A DNA stretch of 64,000 bases from Liolophura sinensis (taxonomy: Eukaryota > Mollusca > Polyplacophora > Chitonida > Chitonidae), in assembly GCF_032854445.1 (NCBI RefSeq), contig NC_088304.1:8131704-8195703 (forward strand), written 5' to 3'. Position numbers and translations under genes: made by a program. The notes below the pieces were generated by a model that had not been told where the DNA came from, did no database searches, and saw only the letters and a list, made by a program, of their open reading frames with translations. Every line of letters begins with the position of its first letter. Position 1 is the stretch's first letter. Below are positions 24,527 through 37,510 of this stretch, piece after piece.

Positions 24527-26540
24527 TCATCTCTGGCACAAAATGAGCTAAGCTAACTGACTCACGATGTGAGAGGATTCTTTGAGTGATCTGCTCAGAC
24601 ATCATGGAAAACTCAGCCAGAGCCTCAGCGCTGGAGTCGTCGTCCTGACTGATAATCTCTGGTACAAAATGAGCTAGGCTAACTGACTCACGATGTGAGA
24701 GGATTCTCTGAGTGATCTGCTCAGACATCATGGAAAACTCAGCCAGAGCCTCAGCGCTGGAGTCGTCGTCCTGACTGATAATCTCTGGTACAAAATGAGC
24801 TAAGCTAACTGACTCACGATGTGAGAGGATTCTCTGAGTGATCTGCTCAGACATCATGGAAAACTCAGCCAGAGCCTCAGCGCTGGAGTCGTCGCCCTGA
24901 CTGATAATCTCTGATACAAAATGAGCTAAGCTGACTCACGATGTGAGAGGATTCTCTGAGTGATCTGCTCAGACTTCACGGAAAACTCAGCCAGAGCCTC
25001 AGCGCTGGAGTCGTCGTCCTGACTGATAATCTCTGGTACAAAATGAGCTAAGCTAACTGACTCACGATGTGAGAGGATTCTCTGAGTGATCTGCTCAGAC
25101 ATCATGGAAAACTCAGCCAGAGCCTCAGCGCTGGAGTCGTCGTCCTGACTGATAATCTCTGGTACAAAATGAGCTAAGCTAACTGACTCACGATGTGAGA
25201 GGATTCTCTGAGTGATCTGCTCAGACATCATGGAAAACTCAGCCAGAGCCTCAGCGCTGGAGTCGTCGCTCTGACTGATAATCTCTGATACAAAATGAGC
25301 TATGCTGACTCACGATGTGAGAGGATTCTCTGAGTGATCTGCTCAGACATCATGGAAAACTCAGCCAGAGCCTCAGCGCTGGAGTCGTCGTCCTGACTGA
25401 TAATCTCTGGTACAAAATGAGCTAAGCTAACTGACTCACGATGTGAGAGGATTCTCTGAGTGATCTGCTCAGACATCATGGAAAACTCAGCCAGAGCCTC
25501 AGTGCTGGAGTCGTCGTCCTGACTGATTATCTCTGGTACAAAATGAGCTAAGCTAACTGACTCACGATGTGAGAGGATTCTCTGAGTGATCAGCTCAGAC
25601 ATCATGGAAAACTCAGCCAGAGCCTCAGTGCTGGAGTCGTCGTCCTGACTGATAATCTCTGGTACAAAATGAGCTAAGCTAACTGACTCACGATGCGAGA
25701 GGATTCTCTGAGTGATCTGCTCAGACATCACGGAAAACTCAGCCAGAGCCTCAGTGCTGGAGTCGTCACCCTGACAGATAATCTCTGGTACAAAATGAGC
25801 TAAGCTAACTGACTCACGATGTGAGAGGATTCTCTGAGTGATCTGCTCAGACATCATGGAAAACTCAGCCAGAGCCTCAGCGCTGGAGTCGTCGTCCTGA
25901 CTGATAATCTCTGGTACAAAATGAGCTAAGCTAACTGACTCACGATGTGAGGGGATTCTCTGAGTGATCTGCTCAGACATCATGGAAAACTCAGCCAGAG
26001 CCTCGGTGCTGGAGTCGTCGTCCTGACTGATAATCTCTGGTACAAAATGAGCTAAGCTAACTGACTCACGATGTGAGAGGATTCTCTGAGTGATCTGCTC
26101 AGACATCATGGAAAACTCAGCCAGAGCCTCAGCGCTGGAGTCGTCGTCCTGACTGATAATCTCTGATACAAAATGAGCTAGGCTAACTGACTCACGATGT
26201 GAGAGGATTCTCTGAGTGATCTGCTCAGACATCACGGAAACTCAGCCAGAGCGTCAGTGCTGGAGTCGTCGTCCTGACTGATAATCTCTGATACAAAATG
26301 AGCTAAGCTAACTGACTCACGATGTGAGAGGATTCTTTGAGTGATCTGCTCAGACATCATGGAAAACTCAGCCAGAGCCTCAGCGCTGGAGTCGTCGCCC
26401 TGACTGATAATCTCTGGTACAAAATGAGCTAGGCTAACTGACTCACGATGTGAGAGGATTCTCTGAGTGATCTGCTCAGACATCATGGAAAACTCAGCCA
26501 GAGCCTCAGTGCTGGAGTCGTCGTCCTGACTGATAATCGT
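24527..26540 (-). repeat. 126-bp tandem array made from the exon 4 donor junction
   Basis: Sixteen copies of a 126-bp unit. On the minus strand each has ATGTCTGAGCAGATCACTC, the donor CACATC|GTGAGTCAG, about 45 bases beyond it (ending ttatcagtcag) and the coding part GACGACGACTCCAGCGC. The unit is 42 codons without a stop, so read-through gives a 42-residue repeat (MMSEQITQRILSHRES...). Three copies have deletions: one base at about 26235 and four bases at about 25303 and about 24927, together nine bases. Fifteen of the sixteen donors match the exon 4 donor exactly; the copy near 25691 reads CTCGCATC. Confidence 0.95.
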
Positions 26541-26666
26541 GCGTCGTGTCTCTGTACCATCGTAGTTCTTCACTGAGATCGTCATGGAGGTAGGGCGGAT
26601 GATGGGGCGAAACCCGGTCTCCACATTAACCACTAACGGGGGAGGGTTCACATGGCTTCCTCTACT
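26447..26666 (-). CDS. Metallopeptidase exon 4, 3' end tandemly repeated
   Basis: It begins SRGSHVNPPPLVV after the acceptor ctccctcag in phase 0 and runs through RPTSMTISVKNYDGTETRRT to MMSEQITQRILSH. I end it at CACATC|GTGAGTCAG, phase 1, because exon 5 begins in phase 1 and no other junction in the array restores the frame more simply. The frame does not stop at the donor: read through, it enters the 126-bp array and gives a 42-residue repeat until a 1-base deletion causes a stop at 26232. Fifteen further copies of the same donor lie downstream, so longer in-frame versions of this exon are possible. Confidence 0.75.
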
Positions 26667-26957
26667 CTGAGGGAGATAATCAAAGGCAAAGCCAAGAACT
26701 TGAAGAAAGTCAAAATGATTCTCACCAAGCAATTCTAAACAGAATAAAAATTTACACAAAGCTATTAAACACTAAATAAAGACATAAATAGCTTGTAGCT
26801 CAAACTTCCACACTGGTAAAATTACACTAAAAAAATTTCCTGTTATGCAAAATCTGCACTGAGATTAGAAATAATGAAACAATGCACATATGCAGGCATT
26901 TAAAGCTACAAGGAACGTTATTTATCCATGAATAGATGGAGGACACCAGAGTGACTG

Positions 26958-27245
26958 GAGTGAGTGACTGCCTGGGGTTTAACGTCGTACTTAACAATTT
27001 TAAGACGCAGGAATGCTAAGAGTGCATGTTATGTGCCTCCTTGTTGCAGGATGGATTTCCACCGCTGCTTCACTGAGACGACTTAACGAAAGCAAGTAAG
27101 TCGCCCTGCCCGAGTCATTACACAGATACAGGTTAACAAGTCGTTGTACTGTCCCCTTCATGCTGAATGCCAAGCGAGGAAGCTACAACTTCCTCTGTTA
27201 AGGTCTTAGGTGTGACTCGACCCAGGATTGACCCTGGATCTACCG
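26958..27245 (-). mobile_element. SINE-like element, family B
   Basis: It contains gcctggggtttaacgtcgta, tgttgcaggatggatttcca and cgccctgcccgagtcattac, and ends in a reverse-complement tRNA-like head (B-box-like GGGTCGAGTCACACC on the minus strand near 27210). It lies in intron 3, about 150 bases from the exon 3 donor. Confidence 0.85.
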
Positions 27246-27395
27246 CTCCTGAAGTGGACAGCGTGACTGGAGTAATGCCCTGCTGATCACCAAGTATCTC
27301 AAGGACATACCTGTTGCAGCTGAATCAGGGAAGGTACACCCCATTACCCTGACACATACATACATAGGCCAATTCAATTTTTTGAAAATAATTAC

Positions 27396-27747
27396 CCTGT
27401 AGAATTGCTCCTTTGCAGATTTCCTCACCTTTTTAACAGGACTGTCATAGCAGACATCCCTATACCGACGGGCATGACTTTCCAAGGTCAAATTCCCCAC
27501 ACCAAGGTCAAACTCTCCTTCAGACAGATTGCGAGGTAAACTGTCACGGCCGTAGGAGGCAGTGCTCTTGATCGACTCTCTCGACTCAGCACTGCTGACC
27601 TTTGACCTCTGTACAGTGAAGACCTTGTGAAGGTCATCAAATCCCCGTGCCATGATTCCTGTGGGTGTATGGGCCAGGTCAAATGTGTGGCCCAGTTCAT
27701 GAAGGGAAGCACCTAGTCCAGTTGCATAATTCGCCCAGTGATATTCT
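27396..27747 (-). CDS. Metallopeptidase exon 3 with zinc-binding motif
   Basis: This exon holds the catalytic core: WANYATGLGASLHELGHTFDLAH, then TPTGIMARGFDD. HELGHTFDLAH fits HExxHxxxxxH, with three His zinc ligands and the general-base Glu at about residues 300-310. GIMARG is placed like a metzincin Met-turn. All key residues are intact. After FTVQRSK the sequence is Ser- and charge-rich and less conserved. The acceptor is tttttgcag at 27748 (phase 2) and the donor is CTACAGG|GTAATT (phase 0). It is separated from exon 2 by about 28 kb of repeat-filled intron, but joining them gives the continuous peptide AYREYHWANY. Confidence 0.88.
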
Positions 27748-28199
27748 CTGCAAAAACAATGTATAACCATTTGTGAAACAATAACTTTACACCTTTTACT
27801 GTGTAAAGGCACATATAGTTTAGCATTTTTGAAGTGACAAATTTCGCTTTATTCTGAGTGATTTTCCCACCTTGTTCAGTGTCATAGTGTTTTGTTATGT
27901 CTGAAAGGTTGGCATCAAAAGTAACATTTTAAGGTTTTCCTGTGCTTCTGAAAGTGCTTTTTTGAACAACCGTGGTACCAGTGATATGCAAGGCAAGAGC
28001 ATTTAAGCAAAGAGACAGGAGAAAGCAAACTTCATATAACACCACACAAATAAGAAAGTCTTGTTGAACGCATAGGGATTCAAAAAGGAGTTGATTTATT
28101 TGATCTGATTGGTGTTTTACTTTGTGCTAAAAAATATCTCCCTTTAATATACAACAGCAAAAAAAGGAGTTGGAAGAGCCATAAAACTTTCCCTCGCAC

Positions 28200-28375
28200 A
28201 AAAGCCAACTTGATTTCCAGACAGGTATTTGGCCGTTGACATGGACCTCTTCCCTACATCGTCAACATGATCCACGAATGATCTAACTTGATTTCCAGAC
28301 AGGTATTCGGCCGTTGACATGGATCTCTTCCCTACATCGTCAACATGATCCACGAATGATCTAACTTGATTTCCA
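28200..28375. repeat. 78-bp direct duplication
   Basis: Two nearly identical copies of a segment with cgttgacatggacctcttcc and tacatcgtcaacatgatcca, followed by the first bases of a third. The minus strand is open across both copies, but I see no splice sites or known motif. Confidence 0.8.
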
Positions 28376-28889
28376 TGACAATTCCTCCCCTGACACAATA
28401 CAGTCTTGTCTGGCTCAGTACATTTATTGATCCACAGACACTATTCACTGGCTACTTGCTATTCTGTGCATACTGTCTACGGGTGAGTGCCCTGCTAAGG
28501 TATTATGGAGGCGTCTTACCTGCATCTACTTCTGAATACCCTAATACATCTATATTTGTTACCCAATGTCAGCCATATGTATGCTATCATATCACAACAG
28601 CTACAGCGTAATACATACACATGTCAAGCTATCAAGATTTGTAACCACCACAATGTTATCCTCAGGAGAAACAAACTAAAAATTTCACTTTGAAAACTCT
28701 GGCTAAATGTATTTATGCCATTCAACTAGCTATGTAAACAAGGACATATTAAAAGCTGGATCTCACTTACAGATTGCTGAAAACAAAACCTACATGTGTG
28801 TGCGGGTGAGAATGAATCTTGTCGCTATATCTACATGTGTCTATCCAACTATCCATTGTATACACTGTGGTATAAGTGATAACTTTCGA

Positions 28890-29145
28890 CAATATTTATA
28901 TGATATATTTGATTGGTGGTTTACGACGTACTTAAGAATATTTCACATATATTTCTGACGGCAGCCAGTTTTATGATGGAAAGAAACCTGGCAGAGCCTT
29001 GGGGAAACCCACGATCAGCCCATGCATGGCTGGAGAGGAAGCCAGCATGAGCTGGACTTGAACTTAGAGCCACTGTGTTGGTGGAAGCCTCTTGGGTCAT
29101 TCCAATATGCTAGCGTGTTTACCCCGCTCGGCCACAGAGGCCCCA
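28890..29145 (-). mobile_element. SINE-like element, family A, nearly full
   Basis: It runs from tttgattggtggtttacgac through cagagccttggggaaaccca to the tRNA-like end cggccacagaggcccc. It is in reverse orientation within intron 2. The middle is shortened compared with other copies. Confidence 0.85.
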
Positions 29146-30779
29146 TCTTCAACAATAAGGCAGAGTTTTAATAATACATGTCAAATACATAGTCAATGAG
29201 CCTCCAGTGTAATGGTGTGTATGCAGAAAATGACAAGGCAGCCTGTCCTTCTGTAATACCAAGACTGAGCTCTTCATTCTGGGAGATCTGTCTGTAATTC
29301 ATCCCCACATGTGAGCACAACAGCTTATAGGGACCATGTGGCCTAATGGGTTTCTGTTAGCCCTGTAACATGGATCTTCTCTGGGAAATTCATTTGGGGT
29401 GTATGACAACCTGAAACCTCCAGATGAATTCATGCTAAAGTACAATGTGTGTATATATACACATAAACAATGACTTCATATGTACATATCAATAAGCTGC
29501 TAGCTGGCACTCGCCACTGTCACCAGTTGGTAAATACTGTAAGCAAAAAACAAGGTTTTCTACAGTTTGGCAAATATTTTATCCAAAATAATAGTTTGCT
29601 TTTGTTTACTGAGTTTTTGAAAAGATCAAATTCATTATTATACACTACTTTATTCTGATTTATCAGAGATTGTCAAAATATTGGTAGCCTATGTGTACAT
29701 ATTGGTAGTGAAGAAACAAAAACATCCCCAGCATAAGCACAAGCCCCTGATTCCAAAACCTCCTGTCCACAATTCCTCACCATTCAGAAGCAATTTCTCT
29801 CCTCAAATCTCTGCCCACATTTACGCCTATATCTTGTGATTTTCAGCAACACACCACAAACCAGCATACAAAGTACAATGTATGACATTTATGAGCATTT
29901 TATAACAATGTATTTTAATACAATTTAAATACAATGCCTGTTAAACATCAAATTTGCCTACATATGCTTTGCATTGCTTTGGCAGTAAAATACTATAACT
30001 ATGGGGCTAAAGAGAACAAACTCCAGCTTGCACCCTATGTATCATGTGTTTGACCAGTAGGCCTATTCACATGCACACTGTATTTACATGTATGTCTTCA
30101 GAGTCATGAACAATGTACACACATACCAGGTATTTCTGTATGTTTGAGCCCCGAACATTTCCTCGTACATGTTGCTTTAACATGTACATGTAACCACAAG
30201 GTACTGTAATTCTTCAACCTTTTCAGATGTTTACAACGTGCTTATTCAAGCATATTCTGAAGGTATTTTTGTATGGTAACGGTATACTTTTTGTCAAGCC
30301 CTGCAAAATGTGCATAAATTGCTCTGAAAGTTGCTCTTTCCTATGCAAAAACGTTGAGGATTTAGGGTAACAACACTTAGTCTGAGTGACCTAACATTTC
30401 TCCTGCAAAAATGCATTTTTAGAGACAATTTAGGGTATATAAAAGTTTCCCATGGTAGCTATCCTTATGCCAATATATATTTTCATCACAAAGTGATCTA
30501 AAATCAGGTAAAATCTCATACAACACAATACTCATTAAAACTACAAGCATTAAGCTTAAGACATTAAAATAAAATACATCACAGCAACCCTGTGACCTTT
30601 CTGCATGACAGATCAATAGCTAATTCCCAATGGGACCACTTCCACTGCCGACATAATATTTAGTGAATTTCTGTGTTATGAAAGCCTGAATGCATTGATA
30701 TGAGCAACAGGCGTTGCATTTACCTGATGATTTCTCCACCTTTTATGCGTGTCACCATTTATTAAATATGTAGTGGCAT

Positions 30780-30957
30780 TTCATTTATTTTATTCATATT
30801 TCCGATTGCTGTTTAATGGAAAACTTACAAGGACAGCCAGTTTTATGATGAGGAAATCAGAGTAAACCACTGACTGTTGCCGTTGCATAATTGAAGTGAG
30901 ATATATTCTTCATTACGGCGTAATACAACAATCAAATAAATAAATAAATAAATACTG
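30780..30957 (-). mobile_element. Degenerate SINE-like fragments
   Basis: It starts with tttattttattcatatttcc and gccagttttatgatgaggaa, like family A in reverse, and ends with a forward tail (ggcgtaatacaacaatcaaa, then AAAT repeats). Two fragments of opposite direction are therefore joined here. Confidence 0.6.
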
Positions 30958-31339
30958 CATTAATAGGTCCTCATGTAGATCCAACAGGCTCAGTCATACT
31001 TCTATATGTATACTATGAAGAAGGACAAAATTGAAAACAAGTTTTACTGATTTTAGAGAAAAAACATTCTTTGATAGTTTTTAATACATTTATCTGTTTT
31101 TCCAGCTGTCTCATGAGTCTTATACCATTGAAAGCTTGTCGGAATGATCCAGTGTGGACAGAATCCATCAAAATTAGATTAGCAATTTATCTGGACACAG
31201 TGCATTGCTTCCTGTCTATTCTATCCTATAATATGGCATAGGTTCTATATGGCATAGGTTCTATATGGCATGGGTCATGCTATGGGACAGAGTAGACAGA
31301 AAAGAATGGCACAATGTCCAGATAAATCATTCATCTACA

Positions 31340-31528
31340 AGTTGACAAGTCCAGCTCAAGCTGACTTCCTCTCCGGCTGTATGTGGGAAGGTCTGCCAGC
31401 AGCCAGCGGATGGTCGTGGGTTTCCCCCAGGCTCTGCCCGTTTCCATCCAGCATAATGCTGGCCGCCGTTGTATAAGTGAAGTATTCTGGAGTATGGCGT
31501 AAAGCACCAAACAAATAAATAAGCTGAA
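31340..31528 (+). mobile_element. SINE-like element, family A
   Basis: It contains gacttcctctccggctgtat, agcggatggtcgtgggtttc, ccagcataatgctggccgcc, ttgtataagtgaagtattct and the tail caaacaaataaataa. It is in forward orientation within intron 2 and lacks a complete head. Confidence 0.85.
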
Positions 31529-34500
31529 GTTTTGATGCATTCTGTGCACACATCAGGCACAATTTTGATAAACTAGCATGTACTAGCTGAGTGTAAAACT
31601 AATGGAGAAATGCTTTATTCCTAAAATTGGTAAAAGTTTGTTTCCGACCTTGTCTTTCGTCATATATACAGTGCACATAGAGCAGTATGACTGGGCCCAT
31701 AGGATCAATATGTGAAGGCTTGTGCCATATACCCTACAAATTTTACTACCCTTTAACAAGTTATTACAGCTATATTTAGTTTCCCAATGCCAGCCACAGA
31801 CAGGGAGTTTTTCGGGCTCTCTATCTCCAAAATTAACTAGCTACGCATGACATGTTGCTGGGATACTGGTGGCATCAAGCCAATGGGTAGTTGTTTGGGG
31901 TGGTATTACACGAAGTTTCTTGGAGATCACTTGCCTTCCACCAACAACTGGCATACATACATAGTACTCTGTACTTACTTACGCTAATTCCTCCACTTTT
32001 TCGCATATGAAAGAGCAACCTTGAGTGCAATTTATGTCACTGTAGTTATAGCACTGAAGTTCCACCCATGTATTCAATCCATATGGATTGTACAACACAT
32101 ACAGGTGCATTATTGGCTATTCCCAGGTGGTTAATCATTGTAATCATGTTACAAATGAACAGCAATCAAGCCATCAATACCAGCGGGAAAGCTGTGGAAG
32201 TATTTGTCCACAATCAGACATTGACACTACCCAGACCAGTCCCCATGTTAACACACACTACACGTAGTCATATGTGGTTACATGCACGGTGAAGCATGGC
32301 CACGGACCATGCAGACAGCGCTCATTTGTCCTGGGAAATGCCCTGATTATTAAAAGTGGAATGCTGCGTAAAACAAGGCACAATTCCCCTGATTATGTTG
32401 ACCTTAACATTCATGTAAAGAACCCCCTGGCTTGCTGCGCAATGTACATGTAGGTATCCATATACTCATATTTGATCGCCACCTTAATTGGATACATATG
32501 AACAGTTGCAATCAAAGTGCAAGTGAGATATATATTTTATTATTGACAACTTCTATTGTAGCATGGTATACGACCGATTTTACTCGCTCCATCTTTCCAA
32601 CATCACTGAAAACAGCTGACTTACTCTTAGCATGATTCCGTCCTAAAGGCACGTTCAGATACACTGTAGGTGTTGCATTAATATTAAAAGTACAAATTGC
32701 GTGTGCAACTGTGCCAGTGAACAGTATAAAACAATAGTAAATGTTTTATAATATCTACATGTATAGATATGAGTATTTTCTTATGCAATCACATATGATG
32801 AACATTGCGTTTGTATACTGTGTATACATACCTGCACATTTCTGTCACATGTTCTATAACATAACGCACCAGGATCGATTTAACAATAATCATCTAAGCT
32901 CCCTTTTGGAAATCCAAGTATATACCCCAACCCAGACTGTCCTATCAAAATTTTCATTTCCTTTAATTCGACAAAATATCAAATTACATCAGACCGTTCT
33001 AGCTACACGTATTACGGCATGTTTTCCGTTCCTTCTTCAAAATGTCAAATTATATCAGACTATCCTGCAAGAACATGTAGACGAAGCTAGTATCACCATT
33101 TTGCTTTTCTTCTGCAAAATGTGAAATTATATCAGACGGCCCTCGCTACATGTATACAGATGTTTTGTACTTCTTCACAATGTCAAAGTTATATATTTAA
33201 TTAAGGTCTTTACAACGATTTTGCTCGTGATCATCTGAACCAAAATCAGGGTACTGTATTATCTGACATGCCAGGAAAAGTCCAATTATGTTTTGAACAG
33301 CAGCATGTAGGTGCCGCAGTTGCATGCCTGTGCTTTAATAAAGAATCCCCAATTTTCAGGAATCTCTTCAAGAAGCTTTCATCTCAGAAACTGATTTACT
33401 CATGGATGGATATGCATCTGCCAAATGGTTTGCCTCCAGACAATGCAATTTTCCAGTCGTGAAAGAAATTGATTGTAACATTCAATGGCTATGAACCATA
33501 AAACCGAGACCCTTTAAGTGGTCGATAAAGGTGCTACTATTATTGATCACCAGACAGCCTACAATCACTGTATCACCAGCAGATATCAAAAGGAACTCTT
33601 CTAGAATCCAAGATAACTCGGTAGATAATAACTACAGCAATTCTGATGGGATCTGGTTTAGGAACGACTGACATGTACATATGACCGTATGTACAACTCC
33701 CGAAAGTTGCAGACTCCAATTGTTGCCATAAAGAACAAATTCGGCCACGGGAAATATTCAAGGTAAAAAGCAAGAAACAGATTTCAAACTTTATTCCTAA
33801 AAACCTTTTGATTAACTTATAGAGACACCAACCTTTTTAAATGCTGATTTACATCCTTTCCACTTTCAGTTTGCATAATTTCACCTAAAGTTTAGTAAAT
33901 TTTAATTAACACATTTTGATTGATTCGGTCATCGTTTAGTGTCGCATAAAACGTTTTTATGAAACTTGATTAATTTAAACTTGAGCATGGGAAATCAAAT
34001 GTGTCATTTTAAGGCCTGGATGTGCATTTTTACATATCAAACTTTAGGTGAAATACAGTAATTCAGGGCTACAAATCAGTATCAGATATCAGTATCTCAA
34101 AGACATACACATGTAAATGTACAGATAATGATTGTAGGTCTATCTGTAGGAATTCAGCATTACTGCCAACATTGACAAAATCCATCCTGATCAGCAAAAC
34201 GTTAACATCACAGATTCATGCATATGTTATTCATGTATTCCGTTAACTCACCTACATGTACCAGTCATTACAACCAGTGATTACAACCAGCCATTAGAAC
34301 AGAATGCGCAATGAATTCAACCTCTAAACACAAATCCTCACCTAGATCCATGTTAATCTGGGGCCTAAAGAGAACTGTCATTTGAAGCCCTTTTCATACC
34401 TTAAGAAGAGGGCTGACAAGCCTTTTCTTGTCCTTTTATATATTAGGAAGCATCTTAAACTGCATAATTAACAAATAAACTCCAACTGTATCCTTAAATG

Positions 34501-34654
34501 GACATGCAAATGTTACATTCTGCAGACCTTCATCATGTCAACAATGGTATTCAGGTATACATTGTACTTACTCTACAAAAGCTCCACATCCCTTTGTAAG
34601 CTAAAGACTCTCAGTAAGCAAAATAGCACTGATTATTGAATGGCAGATTAACCC

Positions 34655-35170
34655 AGATTGTCAACAATGACAGGAAATGCACCTTCAACATTGACCGGAA
34701 ATGCACCTTCAACACTGACAGGAAATGCGCCCAATTCAACAGCGACAGAGAATGATCCTTCAACATGGATAGGAAATGTCCCTTTAACATTGGTTACTGA
34801 TTATAGAATGGCAGATTAACCCAGATTGTCAACATTGACAGGAAATGCACCTTTAACATTGACAGGAAATGCGACTTCAACATTGACAGGAAATGCGCCT
34901 TCAACAATGACAGGAAATGCACCTTCAACACAAACAGGAAATGTGTCCAATTCAACGCTGACAGGAAATGCGCCCAATTCAACAGCGACAGGGAATGATC
35001 CTTCAACATGGATACGAAATGTCGCTTTAACATTGGCAGGAATTGTGCATTCAACAGTGACAGGAAATGCGACTTCAACAGTGACAGGAAATGCGCCTTG
35101 AACAGTGACAGCAAATGCGCCTTAAACATTGACGGGAAATGTGCCTTCAACACTGACAAGAAATGTGCCT
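34655..35170. repeat. 24-bp tandem array
   Basis: The units contain tcaacattgacaggaaatgc with variants (acagtgacagg, ccaattcaac). A block including acattggttactgattatag interrupts it near 34800, and the sequence before the array (tggcagattaacccagattg) recurs at 34809, so the whole start of the array was duplicated. Confidence 0.88.
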
Positions 35171-35544
35171 TTAGGTAAAATTAAAACATGCTACACAGGT
35201 ACATGTAAGTTCCAGGGCAAACCACTACAACATTTGTTACTGACAACCATCCTATCTCACACAGAACAAGGAGCCTGTTTATGGGGATGGAGTTAAAGGG
35301 AGAGAAAAAATGAAATAATATATACATGTATGCAACATCAAAATAATTTTTGCAATACTTTTTATGTTATATAAATTCAATTTTGATCATCATTAGGCAT
35401 ATACATGTACATAAAATGAACTTGTGACAATGAAATCAGCTCAAAATCAAAGAATATACTGGCTGAATTAAGGCTCTAACTCATGACTTCCACGTATAAG
35501 TATGGTGTCTTAGAGTTACCAAGCCAGATGGGAACATCTTACTT

Positions 35545-35730
35545 GCTAATGTCCGCTATATACAACATGCTGTAAATAATGTCCGCTATATACAACATGC
35601 TGTAAATAATGTCCGCTATATACAACATGCTGTAAATAATGTCCGCTATATACAACATGCTGTAAATAATGTCCGCTATATACAACATGCTGTAAATAAT
35701 GTCCGCTATATACAACATGCTGTAAATAAG
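35545..35730. repeat. 30-bp tandem array, six identical copies
   Basis: The unit taatgtccgctatatacaac plus atgctgtaaa is repeated six times without a change that I can see. This is the most homogeneous array in the window and so probably the youngest. Confidence 0.95.
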
Positions 35731-36499
35731 TACTGAGAATGGCACGTATCACCTTCCTAGTAATATATCGTACCGGTAATGTTTTTTTTGTTTTTTTTAA
35801 CATAAGGAAAAGTTTAACAGTAGGAAAGTGGTAAGTGTGGTCATCCTGTAGGTGAAAAATTCTTGGGTACTTAGCTTTAAGCAATTAACAATGAAATAAA
35901 CAAGAAAACATACTGATTTCCGAGAATATGACTAATTACTAATATTTAACATTTGTTGAATAATATAATTTGGAGGTTTCTTGATTCTCTAGTTAATAGT
36001 TTTCAAGATACACAAATATACGAACTCAGACATGGACCTACAGAAAAAGCAACTGAATAATAGATAGATACATGTAAACATAATACATCTGGAAGTCAAA
36101 TTTATGAATACCTGTATTTGACTCTAGCTATTCTGTGCATCACACGCTTGTATGGGATTGTCAACACAGCCCCCTGCCTGGAAGGATCTGCCAGATGACA
36201 TCACTAGATTGCCGACCCACCATCCATCACAGACTTTCCCCTCAGCGCTCTATTGATTTTTAATAAATCTCAAAGACACAGCCATTAAGGGGAGACAGAT
36301 TGATAGAGTGAATCAATTCACTGCACCATGCGCTGACACCACAAATAACTAGCTGTGATGAAGACATACAGATGAAGATTGGCACTGAGGCCCACAATCA
36401 CTGGGTGATAAAGTGTGGATGAACGCCGATGACATGGCGTTAAGCCCTAACTGCTCATACATTCAACCTTTATATGAACTTCAGTCACAAAAGAAAAAA

Positions 36500-37170
36500 A
36501 TCTCCCTCCTAGCTCTCTGTATTTCCACAGCTCATGTATTTCTCAGGTGGCATGAAGCTGCATTTCTCAGCCTCTATGAGATGTACTTCTCATCCCGTGT
36601 GGGCTGTATTTTTTAGACAGCGTTTCCTAGGCAATATGGGCTGTATCTTTCTGATGGCAAGGGCTGTATTTCTCACCCTGTGAAGGTTGTATTCTCCAGC
36701 CATGTGAGCTGTATTTCTTGGCCATGTGCATGAACTGAAATTCCTGGCTCGTTCGGGCTGTATTTCACGGACAGCATGGGGATGTATTTTTCAGCCTATG
36801 TGGAAAGTATTTTTAAGACGGCATGGGGCTGGGGCTTGGACGGCTTATTTCTCACACAGTATGGGCTTTTTTCTCAAACTCTGTGTGCTGTATTTCCCAA
36901 ACAGCTTGGGGCTCTAACAGACACACAGGGCTGTGTTACCCAGCCCATATTTCTCAGATGGCAAGTTTTATCCTTTTGGAGCTGTATCTGGGCTGTATTT
37001 TTCAGACAGCTTGGGGCTGTATTTGCCAGACCATGAAGCACTGTTTTGCACACAATTTTCATGCAGAATGTGGCTGTATATTTTCCACACCAGGTGGGGC
37101 TGTTTTTTTTTTCACAGACTGCATGGGGCATTTTCCAGATAGTGAGAGGCTGTATTTCTATTTATTTAAA
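36500..37170. repeat. Degenerate repeat with ggctgtatttctcag motifs
   Basis: About 18 loosely spaced units share gggctgtatttctcagacag and gcatgg. Unit lengths vary from about 30 to 45 bases. Overlapping ORFs of up to 124 codons are read-through of these units. Confidence 0.7.
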
Positions 37171-37282
37171 GGCTTGAGAGCACTTGTGAATAGCTAATCA
37201 AGTGAATGGCATTGTATTCCAATGGTATCAAAGTACATTTGAGAGTTCAAACCCACCTTAATCTTTACATGTATGTATGTAT

Positions 37283-37510
37283 GTATGCTTGAGGTTTAAC
37301 GTCGTACTTAACAATTTTTCAGTCATATAACGATGAGGAGTCATTAGATGTGTGTATAAAATGTGTCTTCTTGTGTCAGGGCGAGTCCATGCTGCCAAAG
37401 TGCTGTCGCCACTGAAGTATCATGCCGAAGACATCAGACCCCAGGTTAAACAGTCATGTTTCCTTTGCTCTAACCTCTGAAAGCTGAGCGTCAAGTGAGG
37501 CAGTAGCAAG
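37283..37510. mobile_element. SINE-like element, family B variant
   Basis: It starts with gcttgaggtttaacgtcgta and cttaacaatttttcagtcat, then continues with a different body (agggcgagtccatgctgcca, cgccactgaagtatcatgcc) shared with the fragment at 375-600. Confidence 0.75.

Larger units (their letters stand above)
29146..34654. other. Intron 2 sequence with scattered SINE pieces
   Basis: About 5.5 kb of AT-rich intron. Apart from the SINE-like elements at 30780 and 31340, I see nothing that looks like an exon. Short ORFs, including a 127-codon one at 32741, have no recognisable family pattern and are composed of AT-rich codons. Confidence 0.5.

Noticed and set aside
25300-26235. 311-codon minus ORF as an independent repeat protein
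   Set aside because: It is the 126-bp junction array after a frameshift; better explained as intron or optional exon extension of the metallopeptidase.
24527-26540. CRISPR-like array
   Set aside because: Units are contiguous with no unique spacers, and the context is an animal gene.
28144-28398. Duplicated 26-residue peptide (RSFVDHVDDVGKRSMSTA) as an additional exon
   Set aside because: Exons 2 and 3 already join in phase without it, and no acceptor or donor flanks it.
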